Source of the DNA: Rhodovulum sp. 12E13
Lineage (GTDB): Bacteria; Pseudomonadota; Alphaproteobacteria; Rhodobacterales; Rhodobacteraceae
DNA: 64,000 nt
Reading direction: 5' to 3'
Assembly (NCBI RefSeq): GCF_003340565.1
Contig: NZ_QPLK01000007.1
Span: forward strand, 124,001 to 188,000
A program made the position numbers and the translations under genes. Positions 1 through 9,764 of this stretch are shown here, in pieces (within the stretch, counting starts at the first letter, position 1; each line of letters opens with the position of its first letter). The notes beneath the pieces are model-generated. The model was not told where the DNA came from. It worked only from the letters and a program-made list of their open reading frames with translations, and searched no databases.

Positions 1-1141
1 AGTCGCGCGCGGTGCCGTCGGCGAGCCCGCGGAAGACGTTGGTGAAGTCGGCCCGGGCCGCCGCCATCGCCTCGAGCAGGCGGATGGCGAGGTCGGCGTC
101 GCCCTCCTCCTCTCGCGCGAGCCCCAGCTTGGCGCGAAACACGCGCGCCCATTCCGCCTGCGCGCGCTCGGGGTAGCGGTCCATCGCCGCCTGTGCCCGC
201 GCGACGGCGCGGTCGGGGTCGGCGTCGATCAGCGGCAGCAGGCAAGTGGCGAACTGCGCGAGATTCCACGCCAGGATCTCGGGCTGACGGGCATAGGCGT
301 AGCGCCCGCCGTGGTCGATCGATGAGAACACGGTCGCCGGGTGGTAGGCATCCATGAACGCGCAGGGGCCGTAGTCGATCGTCTCGCCCGAGACGGCGGT
401 GTTGTCGGTGTTCATCACCCCGTGGATGAAGCCCAGCCCCATCCATTGCGCCACGAGCCGGGCCTGCGCGTCGATCACCGCCTCGAGCAGGGCGAGCGGG
501 CCGTCGGCCTGCGGGTAATGGCGGGCGATGGCGTAGTCTGTCAGCGCGCGCAGCGCCTCGGTGTCGCCTCGGGCGGCGAAGAACTGGAACGTGCCCACCC
601 GAATGTGGCTCGACGCCACGCGCGTCAGCACCCCGCCGGGGAAGGGACGCTCGCGCAGCACCGTCTCGCCCGTGGCGACCGCGGCGAGCGCCCGCGTCGT
701 CGGCACGCCGAGCGCGTGCATCGCCTCCGAGACGAGGAACTCGCGGATCACCGGGCCGATCCACGCCCGTCCGTCGCCCATGCGGGAATACGGTGTGCGG
801 CCCGAGCCCTTGAGCTGGAGGTCGCGGCGCCTGCCGTCGCGGCCCACGATCTCGCCCAGCAGGATCGCGCGCCCGTCGCCGAGCTGGGGCGAGAAGCCGC
901 CGAACTGGTGGCCGGCATAGACCTGTGCCAGCGGGTCGGCGCCTTCGGGCACCGCGTTGCCCGCGAGCACCGCCACGCCCTCGTCACTGAGCAGCGCGTC
1001 GGGGTCGATGCCCAGCTCCTGCGCAAGGGCCCGGTTCAGCAGCAGCATCTCGGGCGCCTTCACGGGCTCGGGCGCCATCTTCGTGTAGAACCGCTCGGGC
1101 AGGGCGGCGTAGGTGTTGTCGAAGGGGACGTGAAGGTTCAT
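1..1141 (-). CDS. selO: Protein adenylyltransferase SelO (YdiU/UPF0061), 3' end outside window
   Basis: Pseudokinase-fold enzyme family that transfers AMP from ATP to proteins and has been linked to redox stress. The gene starts at the ATG at 1141 (product begins [18 protein letters not shown]) and runs off the left edge, so about 380 residues are visible; the family is usually near 480, so roughly the last 100 are missing. Family blocks visible in order are [12 protein letters not shown] (nucleotide-binding loop), [39 protein letters not shown] and [19 protein letters not shown], which holds the NTDN and DYGP residues that bind metal and nucleotide. No frameshift is seen. It sits 61 bases upstream of the end of the GNAT gene in the same orientation. 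Confidence 0.93.
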   Translation of the reverse strand, partial: MNLHVPFDNTYAALPERFYTKMAPEPVKAPEMLLLNRALAQELGIDPDALLSDEGVAVLAGNAVPEGADPLAQVYAGHQFGGFSPQLGDGRAILLGEIVGRDGRRRDLQLKGSGRTPYSRMGDGRAWIGPVIREFLVSEAMHALGVPTTRALAAVATGETVLRERPFPGGVLTRVASSHIRVGTFQFFAARGDTEALRALTDYAIARHYPQADGPLALLEAVIDAQARLVAQWMGLGFIHGVMNTDNTAVSGETIDYGPCAFMDAYHPATVFSSIDHGGRYAYARQPEILAWNLAQFATCLLPLIDADPDRAVARAQAAMDRYPERAQAEWARVFRAKLGLAREEEGDADLAIRLLEAMAAARADFTNVFRGLADGTARD

Positions 1142-1202
1142 GTCGCGCGGTCTCCGTCTGTCGGCGGAAACGTATGAAGCCACGGCCCGTCGCGCCAGCC
1201 CC

Positions 1203-1649
1203 TCAGAGGCGCCGGTTCATCAGCATCAGGCGCCCGCGCCCCTCGAAGCCGAGCCCGACGTAGAGCCGTTCTGCCGGCCCGCCCCGCTCTACCTCCAGCG
1301 AGATGGCGGCGACGCCCGCGGTCCGGAGCGCGCCGATCAGCGCCTCGAGCGCCTCGCGCGCCATGCCGCGGCCGCGCACGGCCGGGCGGATCCAGATCTC
1401 GTCGAGCGTGGCATCCATGCCGCCGAACACCAGCGACCAGGAGAAGGTGACGGCCAGATAGCCGACCGGCGCCCGCTCCGGCCCGATGAGATAGACCGCG
1501 CCGTAAGGCGAGCCCTCGAGGAGGGGCATGAGCCCCGCGCGGCGGTGCTCGGGGTCACTCTCCACCGCCGTTTCGGCATGGAAGGCGGCCACCATCGGGT
1601 CGAGCCGGCCGAGCGCCTCGGCGCCGCACAGGTGGAGCCTCGCGCTCAC
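1203..1649 (-). CDS. GNAT-family N-acetyltransferase
   Basis: Predicted acyl-CoA-dependent N-acetyltransferase of 148 residues; substrate unknown. The acetyl-CoA-binding motif A region reads [20 protein letters not shown], with the typical R-G-R-G-M-A pattern, followed by a C-terminal [21 protein letters not shown] chose the GTG at 1649 because it overlaps the stop of the nucleoside hydrolase (GTGA), a normal translational-coupling arrangement; a longer reading upstream would only duplicate hydrolase sequence in another frame. It is probably co-transcribed with the hydrolase, but nothing in the sequence ties the two reactions together. Confidence 0.85.
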   Translation of the reverse strand: MSARLHLCGAEALGRLDPMVAAFHAETAVESDPEHRRAGLMPLLEGSPYGAVYLIGPERAPVGYLAVTFSWSLVFGGMDATLDEIWIRPAVRGRGMAREALEALIGALRTAGVAAISLEVERGGPAERLYVGLGFEGRGRLMLMNRRL

Positions 1650-2587
1650 AGGCGGGCCAGCCGCTCGGTCAGCAGGCGGAAGAAGGCGTCGGCGTCGACG
1701 TGGCCGACGAAATGCGCGTTGGCCGGGCGGTCGGTCACGCCCCACCAGTCGGCCACGGTCATCCCGCGGGTGAGCTCCGAGACCGTCTCGATCTCGACGT
1801 TGATCCGCCGCCCGCTGAACAGGTCGGGCGCGAGCAGGTGCGCGATCACGCAGGGATCATGCAGGGGCCCGCCGGCGCCGCCATACTTCTCCAGGTCGAA
1901 GCGCTCGTAGAAGTCGAGCCAGCCGGCCACGGCGCGCGCGACCGGCGTGCCGATCCCGGCGATGGCCTGCAGGCGGTCGGGGGTGATCAACGCCCTGTGG
2001 GTGGCGTCGAGCGGGAGCACGGTGATGTCGATGCCGCTGCCAAACACCTCGGCCGCCGCCTCGGGATCGACGTAGATGTTGAACTCGGCCGCCGGCGTGA
2101 CGTTGCCCACCTCGAAATAGGCGCCGCCCATCAGCACGATCCCGCCCAGCCGCTCGGCGATGTCGGGGGCGTGGCGCAGGGCGGTGGCGATGTTGGTGAG
2201 CGGCCCCAGCGGGCAGAGCGTGACCGTGCCCGGCGGCTCGCGGCGGACATGGTGGACGATCGCTTCCACGGCGCCCATCGAGGCGAGCGGCAGCGTCGGT
2301 GCGGGCAGGTCGGCGCCGTCGAGCCCGGTCTTGCCGTGGACGTGCTCGGCAGTCACCAGCCGGCGCGACAGCGGCGCGGCGCACCCTGCATGGACGGGGA
2401 CATGGGAGATGCGCGCCAGTTCGCAGACGGTGCGGGCGTTTCTCGCCGTCAGTTCGAGGGGCACGTTGCCGGCGACGGCGGTGATCGCCAGCACCTCCAG
2501 CTCATCCGGCGAGGCGAGCGCGAGCAGAAGCGCGACGGCGTCGTCCTGCCCCGGATCGGTGTCTATGATGATCTTGCGCGGCGCCAT
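1646..2587 (-). CDS. Inosine-uridine-preferring nucleoside hydrolase
   Basis: Hydrolyses the N-glycosidic bond of ribonucleosides in purine/pyrimidine salvage. The 313-residue product has the diagnostic calcium-binding N-terminus KIIIDTDPGQDDA (residues 5-17), the mid-protein PLGPLTNIATAL and LMGGAYFEVGNVTPAAEFN segments, and the C-terminal HDPCVIAHLL that completes the active site. Length matches the family (about 310). It is cytoplasmic, with no signal peptide. It is the first gene of a coupled pair with the GNAT gene. The specific nucleoside (RihA, RihB or RihC type) cannot be told by eye. Confidence 0.95.
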   Translation of the reverse strand: MAPRKIIIDTDPGQDDAVALLLALASPDELEVLAITAVAGNVPLELTARNARTVCELARISHVPVHAGCAAPLSRRLVTAEHVHGKTGLDGADLPAPTLPLASMGAVEAIVHHVRREPPGTVTLCPLGPLTNIATALRHAPDIAERLGGIVLMGGAYFEVGNVTPAAEFNIYVDPEAAAEVFGSGIDITVLPLDATHRALITPDRLQAIAGIGTPVARAVAGWLDFYERFDLEKYGGAGGPLHDPCVIAHLLAPDLFSGRRINVEIETVSELTRGMTVADWWGVTDRPANAHFVGHVDADAFFRLLTERLARL

Positions 2588-2654
2588 GTGGCCCTCCCTG
2601 CGACGGGCGAGATGTGCCCCGCCGCCGCCGCGATGTCCACCCGGCTGGGCAGGG

Positions 2655-2703
2655 GCAAGTTCCTTGGGAAGGAACTTGCAAAAGTCTTGTTCAAGACTTT
2701 TGC
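2655..2703. repeat. Two adjoining perfect hairpins, possible dispersed intergenic repeat
   Basis: An 11-bp perfect stem (2655-2665 with 2669-2679, loop GGG) is followed at once by a 12-bp perfect stem (2678-2689 with 2692-2703, loop TT). They share the GC at 2678-2679, so they can only partly form together. The TGA stop of the hydrolase/OsmC fusion lies inside the second stem. There is no T-tract, so this is not a standard intrinsic terminator. Low-GC hairpins of this kind next to gene ends look like a dispersed repeat or a transcript-end stabiliser; that reading is inference. Confidence 0.6.
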
Positions 2704-3944
2704 GCGCTCCCGCCGGTCCCGGCGCGCGTCCGCTCCTCTTCGGTGATCACCTCTGCGCGCGCCTCGAGCGTGCGGTGGACGGGGCATCGGTCTGCGATCT
2801 CCATCAGCCGGGCGCGCTGGGCGTCGTCGAGCGCACCCTCGAGGCGCACCAGGCGCGCGAAGCGGTCGATCTTGCCGCCGCCGCCCTCGCCGGTGCCGGC
2901 ATTGTCCTGGGCGTGGGCCTTTGCGTGCGTCACGTCGACCGAGACGTGCTCGAGCGGCCAGCCCTTGCGACGGGCATACATGCGGATCGTCATCGAGGTG
3001 CACGCGGCGAGGCCGGCCGAAACGAGGCCGTAGGGCGAGGGTCCCCGATCGGTGCCGCCGTGGCCCTCCGGCTCGTCGGCTAGCATGTGGTGGTGCGGGC
3101 CGCTCGAGATGTCCTGCAGGAAGCCGCCCGGATCGGCCTCGCTGGCGCGCACGACGCCTTCGGGCGCGCCTTCGGGCCGGGCGGGGGCCGGCAGGTCGAG
3201 GTACCGCTCGGCCCAGGCGGCGACGACGCCCGCGGCGTAGTCGGCGTCGGCGGGGTCGGTCAGCAGGTGGTCGGCCCCGTCGAGCGTCACGAAGCTCTTG
3301 GGGTGGCGGGCGGCGGTGAAGATGTTGGTGGCATTCTCGATCCCCACCACTGTGTCGCGCGGGGCGTGCAGCACCAGCAGCGCCCGTTTCAGCCCGGAGA
3401 TGGCAGGGCCGAGTTCGGCCGCGTCGACGTCGCGCACGAAATCGCGGCCGATGGTGAACTTGCGGCCGCCGAGATCGACCTCGGCCTGCCCGTCCCGCTC
3501 GATCCGGTCGAGCGCGTCGGCGAAGTTGTGGGTGACGTGGGCGGGATCGAACGGTGCGCCGATCGTGGCCACGGCGCGGACGCTCGCGATGGCGCCTGCC
3601 GCCTTGATGGCCGCCGCGCCGCCGAGCGAATGCCCGATCAGCAGGCCGGGCGCCATGCCCTGCGCCTCGAGCCAGGAGGCGGCCGCGACCAGGTCGCCCA
3701 CATTGGAGGTGAAGGTGGTGTTGGAGAACTCGCCTTCGGAATGACCGAGCCCCGTGAAGTCGAAGCGCAGGACGGCGAAGCCTGCAGAGGTCAGCCGGCG
3801 CGTGATGCGGCGGGCGGCGGCGATGTCCTTGGAGCACGAGAAGCAGTGGGCGAAGAGAGCGGTCGCCCGATGCGCGCCGTCGGGCCGTTCGAGCCGGGCC
3901 GCGAGCCGCGCGCCCTGGGCGCCCTCGAATGTGATCCTTTGCAT
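2691..3944 (-). CDS. Bifunctional alpha/beta hydrolase - OsmC family fusion protein
   Basis: A 417-residue fusion. Residues about 1-255 are an alpha/beta hydrolase with the nucleophile elbow GHSLGG, the strand motif RFDFTGLGHSEG and a catalytic-His candidate in GADHLLTDP. Residues about 280-410 are an OsmC/Ohr-like domain with the redox-active cysteines in AACTSMTIRMYARR and DRCPVHRTLE. OsmC/Ohr proteins reduce organic hydroperoxides, and hydrolase-OsmC fusions are a known architecture in proteobacteria. The start at 3944 (MQRITFEGAQG) has a GAGGAGC ribosome site and begins exactly at the hydrolase fold; in-frame starts further upstream add only Arg-rich shadow sequence. The 3' end lies in a hairpin repeat. 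Confidence 0.92.
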   Translation of the reverse strand: MQRITFEGAQGARLAARLERPDGAHRATALFAHCFSCSKDIAAARRITRRLTSAGFAVLRFDFTGLGHSEGEFSNTTFTSNVGDLVAAASWLEAQGMAPGLLIGHSLGGAAAIKAAGAIASVRAVATIGAPFDPAHVTHNFADALDRIERDGQAEVDLGGRKFTIGRDFVRDVDAAELGPAISGLKRALLVLHAPRDTVVGIENATNIFTAARHPKSFVTLDGADHLLTDPADADYAAGVVAAWAERYLDLPAPARPEGAPEGVVRASEADPGGFLQDISSGPHHHMLADEPEGHGGTDRGPSPYGLVSAGLAACTSMTIRMYARRKGWPLEHVSVDVTHAKAHAQDNAGTGEGGGGKIDRFARLVRLEGALDDAQRARLMEIADRCPVHRTLEARAEVITEEERTRAGTGGSAQKS

Positions 3945-4308
3945 CGCCGTGCTCCTCTTCCTGGCGGTCGACTGCAGCATGGGCGCGCGGGTGCGCCCGT
4001 CCAAGGGGCGCAGGCGCGTCTGTGTCAGCCCGTCGCGCGATGGTGAGATCGCTCGTGCGCCCGCGCCGTGGCACGTCTGCAACCGGCCCGCCGGGCGCCC
4101 GGACGTGCCGAGGCGCGTTGGCCGCGTCGCTCGCGCTCCAGCGCCGGCGGCCGCGCGTTTCTTTGCCGGAAGGTGCGCCGGTGCGGCCCGCCGCGAAGAC
4201 GGCCAGCGTGGCGCGGCGCGGCTTCACGTCCCGTGTCGCCTGCGTGGGGCTTGCCGGTCGCGGCGGGCGCCTTTCCGTCTGGCGCTCCCCGCGCTAGCGT
4301 TCTGCTCC
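3945..4308. other. Intergenic region without a supported gene
   Basis: This 364-base spacer lies between the divergent hydrolase/OsmC fusion and the DUF3445 gene. Every reading frame across it is Arg/Ala-rich shadow sequence with no recognisable domain. It must hold the promoters for both flanking genes, but I could not pick out a convincing -35/-10 pair, operator or hairpin. Confidence 0.5.
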
Positions 4309-5118
4309 ATGGCCGAGCCGATCCTGCATCCCCGCCTGTCCCATGCGCCCTGGCAGAGCCCGCAGACCGCGCGGCTGCCCGGCACCACGCCCGTCGCATC
4401 CGATGCCTGGTTGACGGTCGACGACGCCCATGCGGCCCAGATGGCCGAGCGCGACAGGCTGATCGCCGAGCAGCCCGGCGACGTGGTGGCAAACGTGCCC
4501 GGCTCGGAGGGCGCGCAGGCGGAACTGATCGACACCGTGCTCGACGCCCTCGCCGCGCGGACCGACTACGCCCGCGAGGGCGCGGCACTGCGCCGGCCGG
4601 ACGGTCGGCGCGTGGCGCTGGATCGCGCCGCGCCGCTCGCAACGCTGGGCCGGCTGGTGCAGGAGGATCTGTGCCTGCTCCACAAGCCCGAGGGGGCGGA
4701 CGAGCACGTGCTCACCGCCGCGGTGCTGTGTTTCCCGGCGATGTGGACGCTGGCGGAGAAGATCGGCCGCCCCCTCGCCGCCATCCACCGCCCGGTGCCC
4801 GACTACGACGCGGGGCTGGCCGCTCGGGTGCAGCGGCTGTTCGACGGGATGCGGCCGGTCGAGGCAGGCGGGCGCATCCTGATGCGGATGAACGCGCTCG
4901 ACCATCCGTCGCCGGCGCTGTTCCAGACCCGGCGCGAGGCCGAGCCGCGCGAGCAGGGGCATGGCGCGGGCGGCTTCCTGCGGATCGAGCGGCAATGCCT
5001 GCGCAAGCTGCCGCGAACGGGGGCGGTCGTCTTCTCGATCCACACCACCGTGCTCGACCGCGCGGCCCTGTCGCCCGATCAGGCGGCAGCCTTCATCGCC
5101 CATTCCGGCCGGCAGTGA
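4309..5118 (+). CDS. DUF3445 haem-dependent oxidative N-demethylase family protein
   Basis: The 269-residue product matches the DUF3445 family, some members of which are haem-containing oxidative N-demethylases. Visible family features are the N-terminal HAPWQSPQTARLPGTTPV, the central VQEDLCLLHKPEGADEHVL and LCFPAMWTLAEKIGRPLAAIHRPVPDY, and the C-terminal LRIERQCLRKLPRTGAVVFSIHT. The conserved H-x-P-V-P-Y stretch is a candidate cofactor or substrate region. The ATG at 4309 begins the family-typical N-terminus. Substrate is unknown, and neighbours (peroxide-type fusion upstream, small hypothetical gene downstream) do not define a pathway. Confidence 0.85.
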   Translation: MAEPILHPRLSHAPWQSPQTARLPGTTPVASDAWLTVDDAHAAQMAERDRLIAEQPGDVVANVPGSEGAQAELIDTVLDALAARTDYAREGAALRRPDGRRVALDRAAPLATLGRLVQEDLCLLHKPEGADEHVLTAAVLCFPAMWTLAEKIGRPLAAIHRPVPDYDAGLAARVQRLFDGMRPVEAGGRILMRMNALDHPSPALFQTRREAEPREQGHGAGGFLRIERQCLRKLPRTGAVVFSIHTTVLDRAALSPDQAAAFIAHSGRQ

Positions 5119-5296
5119 CGGCGACCGACTCGGACCTTTCAACCGGTGCGCGAACTTCGTTGACCCAGATCAAGGCGGCCGCCATCCGGCGCGGGACATG
5201 GTCGATACCGGAGCGGGGAGGTTCCGACGCGCTGCCCCGCACCGGGAACCGGAAAAAGACGCCCGCCTCGCCAGCGGGCGAGAACGAGGGACGCCC

Positions 5297-5500
5297 ATGA
5301 TACCCCGAAACACCCCCGACGAGAGGGATGCCGCCCCGTCTGCCGGACGCGCGGCAAGCGCCGCCGCCGTGAACCGCGAGGCGCTCGTGGCCGAGATGGT
5401 GCGCCGCGCCGTGCTGCCCCGCCTGCTCGCCCGCAAGGACGACGGCGCGTTCGACCGTGGCCCCAACGTGGTGCGGTTTCCGGCCGGCGACGAGGTCTGA
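5297..5500 (+). CDS. Small hypothetical protein
   Basis: A 67-residue reading frame starting at an ATG preceded by GAGG (5286-5289). The product has a flexible, Ala-rich N-terminus followed by an amphipathic helix around EALVAEMVRRAVLPRLLARK and ends FPAGDEV. It has no signal peptide and no membrane segment. Amino-acid balance and third-position GC fit real coding, but I recognise no family. It lies 178 bases after the DUF3445 gene and ends just before a hairpin shared with the convergent ABC binding-protein gene. Confidence 0.5.
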   Translation: MIPRNTPDERDAAPSAGRAASAAAVNREALVAEMVRRAVLPRLLARKDDGAFDRGPNVVRFPAGDEV

Positions 5501-5520
5501 CCGCACCCCCTGACGGATGA

Positions 5521-5546
5521 CGGCGGGACGCTCTCGCGCCCCGCCG
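5521..5546. terminator. Terminator-like hairpin between convergent genes
   Basis: A perfect 7-bp GC stem (CGGCGGG at 5521-5527 with CCCGCCG at 5540-5546, 12-base loop) sits between the end of the small hypothetical gene and the end of the convergent ABC binding-protein gene. There is no strong T-tract, so a bidirectional terminator is an inference from position and shape. Confidence 0.4.
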
Positions 5547-5570
5547 CCGTTCTGCCTCGTGTGCTCCGCC

Positions 5571-7223
5571 TCAGGCGGCGAGGCCCAGCTTGTAGACATG
5601 GATCTCGAAGGTCGGGTGCTGCTCCGCCCCGATCACGCCCGGCCGGTAGTGGCGGTAGGTCGACCGCCAGTAGGGCTGGATGACCACCCCCTCCTCCTGC
5701 ATGATCGTCTGAAGACGCGCGGAGACCTCGCGCCGAGCGTCGGCGTCGGCGATGGCCAGCGCCTCGGTCAGGGCGGCGTCGAACGCGTCGTTGGAAAAGC
5801 CCGTCTCGTTCCACGCCTCGCCCGAGCGATAGGCCAGCGCGAGCACCTGCACCCCGAGCGGGCGCTGCGCCCAGTCGGTCGTCGAGAAGGGGTAGCCCGT
5901 CCAGTCGTTCCAGAAGGTGGCGCCGGGCAGGATGGTGCGGCGCACCGGGATGCCGGCATCGCGCAGCTGGGCGGCCACCGCGTCGGAAGTGTTGCGCCGC
6001 CAGTTGTCGTCGATCGAGATGAGCTCGTGCTCGAACCCGGCCATGCCCGCCTCTTCCAGAAGGGCCAGGGCCTGCGCTGGGTCGAAGACGGGTGGCGGGA
6101 GCTCGGCGTATTCGGGGTGGATCGGGCAGACATGGTGGTTTTCGGCCACCGTGCCCCGGTCGGCATAGCCGAGCTCGAGGCAGACCGCGTTGTTGACCGC
6201 CATCGCCAGCGCCCGGCGCACGCGGGCGTCGGCGTAGGGGCGCATGCCCTCGATCTCGGCCTGCTGATTGGTGCGGATGACCAGCGTGTTGGCGGTGACC
6301 ACCTCCGACTTCGTCCACCCGATCGTGTCCATCAGGTCGACGAACTCGCCGAGCGATTCGTAGACCATGTCGACCTCGCCCGATTCCGCGGCGGCGAAGT
6401 GCGCGGCCTGGTCGGTGCCGTAGTCGATGTACTCGATCCGGTCGAGATAGGGGCCGCCGAACACCTCCGCCCCCCACCAGTCGTGGGCATCGTTGCGCAC
6501 GAGGGCCGCCTTGACGCCGACGGTCAGCTCCTCGGGCAGGTAGGGGCCGGTGCCAACGGGGTTGTCCATCGGGTCGCCCGAGAAGCCCTCCTTCACGATG
6601 GGCGCCGGGTAGTCGGAGAAGCCCGCGATCAGGGTGATGTCGGGCGTCTCGAGGGTGAGCACGACGGTCAGGTCGTCGGCCACCTCGATGGCGCCCTCCC
6701 GCGCCTCGCCCGTCTCGGGGTCGATCAGCGACGACACGCGCGCGGCCATCGAGTTGCCCTCGACGTTCTGCTCGCACCAGCGGCGGATGTTGTAGGCCAC
6801 GTCGGCGGCGGTGAAGGGGTCGCCGTCGTTCCACGTCACGCCCTCGCGCAGGCGAAGGGTGTATTGCGTGGCGTCCTCGTTGACCTCCCAGCTCTCCAGC
6901 AGCATCGGCGTGATCGAGCCGTCGCGCTGGTATTCCACCAGGTATTCCAGCCAGCCGCGGGAAAAGTTCGACATCTGCGGCCAGTCGTAGGTGCGCGGAT
7001 CCTTCAGCGCGCGCACGTCTGACTGGATGCGCAGGGTGCCGCCCATCTGCGGCTCTTGCTGCGCGCGGGCGGGCGTGGGCGCGGCCAGGCCGATCAGGCC
7101 GTAGGCGGCCGTGGCCGAGACGCCGAGCGAGGTGGCGCGGGCGAGAAACTCGCGCCGCGACAGGGCGCCGTCGAGATGCTCGCGCGCATGGAGACGGGCG
7201 GCGGGGTGAAGGTCGGGCTCCAT
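5571..7223 (-). CDS. ABC transporter substrate-binding protein, family 5 (peptide/nickel type), Tat-exported
   Basis: Periplasmic binding protein of the DppA/OppA family (SBP_bac_5), 550 residues. A twin-arginine signal with SRREFLARA near residues 22-30 precedes a hydrophobic stretch and an APTPARAQQ cleavage region. Family blocks include YTLRLREGVTWNDGDPFTAA and NPVGTGPYLPEEL. The ATG at 7223 is preceded by GGAGG and places the RR motif correctly. No permease or ATPase gene of this transporter lies within the window, so it is an orphan binding protein here. The ligand (peptide, opine, sugar oligomer) cannot be inferred. Confidence 0.9.
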   Translation of the reverse strand: MEPDLHPAARLHAREHLDGALSRREFLARATSLGVSATAAYGLIGLAAPTPARAQQEPQMGGTLRIQSDVRALKDPRTYDWPQMSNFSRGWLEYLVEYQRDGSITPMLLESWEVNEDATQYTLRLREGVTWNDGDPFTAADVAYNIRRWCEQNVEGNSMAARVSSLIDPETGEAREGAIEVADDLTVVLTLETPDITLIAGFSDYPAPIVKEGFSGDPMDNPVGTGPYLPEELTVGVKAALVRNDAHDWWGAEVFGGPYLDRIEYIDYGTDQAAHFAAAESGEVDMVYESLGEFVDLMDTIGWTKSEVVTANTLVIRTNQQAEIEGMRPYADARVRRALAMAVNNAVCLELGYADRGTVAENHHVCPIHPEYAELPPPVFDPAQALALLEEAGMAGFEHELISIDDNWRRNTSDAVAAQLRDAGIPVRRTILPGATFWNDWTGYPFSTTDWAQRPLGVQVLALAYRSGEAWNETGFSNDAFDAALTEALAIADADARREVSARLQTIMQEEGVVIQPYWRSTYRHYRPGVIGAEQHPTFEIHVYKLGLAA

Positions 7224-7559
7224 CGGGGCCTCCGCTGTTGTGACTGTGTGTGTCGGGTGATGGGTTGGGCGCCGCGTGTCTGCCTGCCGGGCGCTTCTCT
7301 TCGATCTCGGGGGCTGCGTTCGGACGATCACCCGCCCGGCTGCCGACACCCCTCGCTGCGGTGGGGAGTATAGTCATCGCTCCCGTCCGGCCAAGTCGCG
7401 GAATCGGCTTGCGCGACAATTCCTTCCGGCGTGCCGCGCAGATGCGGGAAGCCCGCCCCGTCTGTTGACTTTTTTCACGCCCTGCCATGGCGCGAGTCTT
7501 TCGGTTGACCCCGCCCCGGCACGCGGCCACAGAAGCGCCGCGACAACGGAGCGACCGAC
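7224..7559. other. Divergent intergenic region, 336 bases, no gene
   Basis: Spacer between the divergently transcribed binding-protein gene and the lolC/E-type gene. Frames crossing it are Arg/Pro-rich shadows. It should contain two promoters. The GGAG at about 7548-7551 serves as ribosome site for the downstream TTG start. I see no convincing operator or hairpin. Confidence 0.45.
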
Positions 7560-8846
7560 TTGGCCCAGAGCCCGCCCCCCTTCTCGGCCCACGAACGCAT
7601 GATCGCGTGGCGCTACCTGCGCGCACGTCGCTCGGAGGGCGGCGTGTCGGTGATGACGTGGATCAGCCTGATCGGCATCGCGCTCGCCGTCTTCGCGCTT
7701 GTGGCCACGCTTGCGGTGCGCTCGGGCTTCCGGGCCGAGTTCGTCGACACGATCCTCGGCGCCAACGCCCATGTCACCGTCTACCGCTCGGTGGCCGTGG
7801 GCGAGGGCGGTCAGCCCGACCGCGCCATCGACGACTATGTCGAGATGGCCGAGCGCCTCCGCGCGGTCGAGGGCGTCACCCGCGTGGCGCCGCTGGTGAA
7901 GGGGCAGGTGATGGCCAGCGCGAACGGGCGCAGCGCGGGCGTCGAGGTCTACGGCATCGCCGAGGCCGACCTTCTGACCATTCCGCGCGTCGCCGACCCC
8001 GAGCGGGCGTCGGGCGCTATCGGCCGCTTCGACGAGGGGGTGGCGATCGGCTGGGAGGTGGCGCGCGAACTCCAGGTGGCGCCGGGCGACGTGATCCGGC
8101 TGATCTCGCCAGAGGGGGCGCGCACCCCCTTCGGCACCAGCCCGCGCGTCAATGCCTACGAGGTCACCTACGTCTTCCAGGCCGGCCGCTACGACATCGA
8201 CCGCACGCGCCTCTACATGCCCTTCGCCGAGGCGCAGACCTACTTCAACCGCGAGGGGCGGGCCGACGAGCTGGAGGTTATGGTCGAAGAGCCCGACCGG
8301 GTGCAGGACTACACGCTCGACCTGCTGCGCGCGGGCGGCGAGCGCACCCTGATCTGGACATGGCGCGACGCCTCGGGCTCGTTCCTGCGGGCGCTCGAGG
8401 TCGAGGACAACGTGATGTTCGTGATCCTGTCGATCCTCGTGCTGATCGCGGCCATGAACATCGTTTCTGGCCTGATCATGCTGGTCAAGAACAAGGGGCG
8501 CGACATCGGCATCCTGCGCACGATGGGGCTGACCGAAGGCTCGGTTCTGCGCGTGTTCTTCCTGTGCGGGGCCTCGGTGGGCGTGGTGGGCACGGCGATC
8601 GGCGTGGCCGCCGGGTGCCTCTTCGCCATCTACATCGACCCGATCTTCTCGTTCGTGAACTGGGCCTCCGGCGGCGGTGTGTGGGACCCGTCGATCCGCG
8701 GCATCTACGCCCTGCCGGCCAGGCTCGAGGCGGGCGACGTCGCCTCGGCGGTGGCGCTGTCGCTGGGCCTGTCCTTCGTCGTCACGATCTTTCCCGCGAG
8801 GCGCGCGGCGCGGATGAACCCGGTCGAGGCGCTGCGCTATGAGTGA
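7560..8846 (+). CDS. lolC: Lipoprotein-releasing ABC transporter permease LolC/LolE family
   Basis: Inner-membrane subunit of the LolCDE machine that extracts outer-membrane lipoproteins and passes them to LolA. The 428-residue product has a first membrane segment around [20 protein letters not shown], a large periplasmic MacB-PCD-like domain (about residues 55-260) and three C-terminal FtsX-type membrane segments around [40 protein letters not shown] and SVVALSLGL-like sequence. A TTG start at 7560 has a GGAG at good distance; an ATG 13 codons in (MIAWRYLR) is the alternative. It overlaps lolD by 8 bases. As in many alphaproteobacteria one gene appears to serve as both LolC and LolE. Confidence 0.93.
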   Translation: MAQSPPPFSAHERMIAWRYLRARRSEGGVSVMTWISLIGIALAVFALVATLAVRSGFRAEFVDTILGANAHVTVYRSVAVGEGGQPDRAIDDYVEMAERLRAVEGVTRVAPLVKGQVMASANGRSAGVEVYGIAEADLLTIPRVADPERASGAIGRFDEGVAIGWEVARELQVAPGDVIRLISPEGARTPFGTSPRVNAYEVTYVFQAGRYDIDRTRLYMPFAEAQTYFNREGRADELEVMVEEPDRVQDYTLDLLRAGGERTLIWTWRDASGSFLRALEVEDNVMFVILSILVLIAAMNIVSGLIMLVKNKGRDIGILRTMGLTEGSVLRVFFLCGASVGVVGTAIGVAAGCLFAIYIDPIFSFVNWASGGGVWDPSIRGIYALPARLEAGDVASAVALSLGLSFVVTIFPARRAARMNPVEALRYE

Positions 8847-9585
8847 GGGCTCCCCGAGCGCGCCGGTCGAGAGCGCGCGGCCGGTGCTGGAGCTGCGCGG
8901 GCTGGACAAGACCTATATGGCCGGCCAGCCGGGAGAGGTGCGGGTGCTCGCGGGCGCCGCGCTGCGGCTGGCGCCGGGCGAGGTGGCGGCGCTCGTCGCG
9001 CCCTCGGGGGCGGGCAAGTCGACGCTTCTTCACATCGCCGGCCTGCTCGACACGGCGGATGCGGGCGAGGTCTGGCTTTCCGGCCGCGAGATGAGCCACC
9101 TGCCCGACTCCGCCCGCACGGCGGCGCGGCGCGATCTCGTGGGCTTCGTCTACCAGTTCCACCACCTGCTGCCCGAGTTCAGCGCGTCGGAAAACGTGGT
9201 CCTGCCGCAGCTCGCCGCGGGCGTGGGCCGCGCCGAGGCGCGGGCGCGGGCCGAGGAGCTCCTGGCCGCGGTGGGGCTGTCGGGGCGGGCCGGGCACCGC
9301 CCGGCCGAGTTGTCGGGGGGCGAGCAGCAGCGCGTCGCCTTCTGCCGGGCGCTGGCCAACCGGCCGCGGCTGCTTCTGGCCGACGAGCCCACCGGCAACC
9401 TCGATCCCGCGACCTCCGACGCCGTCTTCGACGTGCTGATGGGGCTGGTGCGCGAGACCGGGCTCGCCGCCCTCGTCGCGACCCACAACCCCGGCCTCGC
9501 CGCGCGCATGGACAGGGTGCTGCGGCTCGACGAGGGGCGGCTTGTCGAGGCGCGTGCCTCGCAACCCACGGGAGAGTCTCTCTAG
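8839..9585 (+). CDS. lolD: Lipoprotein-releasing system ATP-binding protein LolD
   Basis: ATPase that powers the Lol lipoprotein extractor, 248 residues. Walker A is APSGAGKST, the Q-loop lies in [16 protein letters not shown] (a stretch typical of LolD), the signature is LSGGEQQRV and Walker B is [12 protein letters not shown] followed by the switch His in ATHN. The ATG lies inside the end of the permease gene (TATGAGTGA), implying coupled translation and a fixed subunit ratio. The pair forms a complete Lol exporter apart from LolA and LolB, which are not in the window. Confidence 0.95.
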   Translation: MSEGSPSAPVESARPVLELRGLDKTYMAGQPGEVRVLAGAALRLAPGEVAALVAPSGAGKSTLLHIAGLLDTADAGEVWLSGREMSHLPDSARTAARRDLVGFVYQFHHLLPEFSASENVVLPQLAAGVGRAEARARAEELLAAVGLSGRAGHRPAELSGGEQQRVAFCRALANRPRLLLADEPTGNLDPATSDAVFDVLMGLVRETGLAALVATHNPGLAARMDRVLRLDEGRLVEARASQPTGESL

Positions 9586-9764
9586 GAAACCCGGGCAAGT
9601 CGCGGGGGTGTCTGCCGAACTTCTGTGCCACTGCCCGCGAAATGATCGGTCGCGGGACGTGTTTCTATGTTTGCACTTTTGTCGCAGATGGGTAAGTGTC
9701 CGCCCCACTCAAGAACCGGCTCCGGTGAACAAGGGGCCAAGCCGAACACAAGGGGAGGTCCTCA

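Noticed and set aside
341-1177. Plus-strand open frame of 278 residues over selO
   Set aside because: His/Arg/Gly-rich shadow; the minus strand reads a clean SelO sequence.
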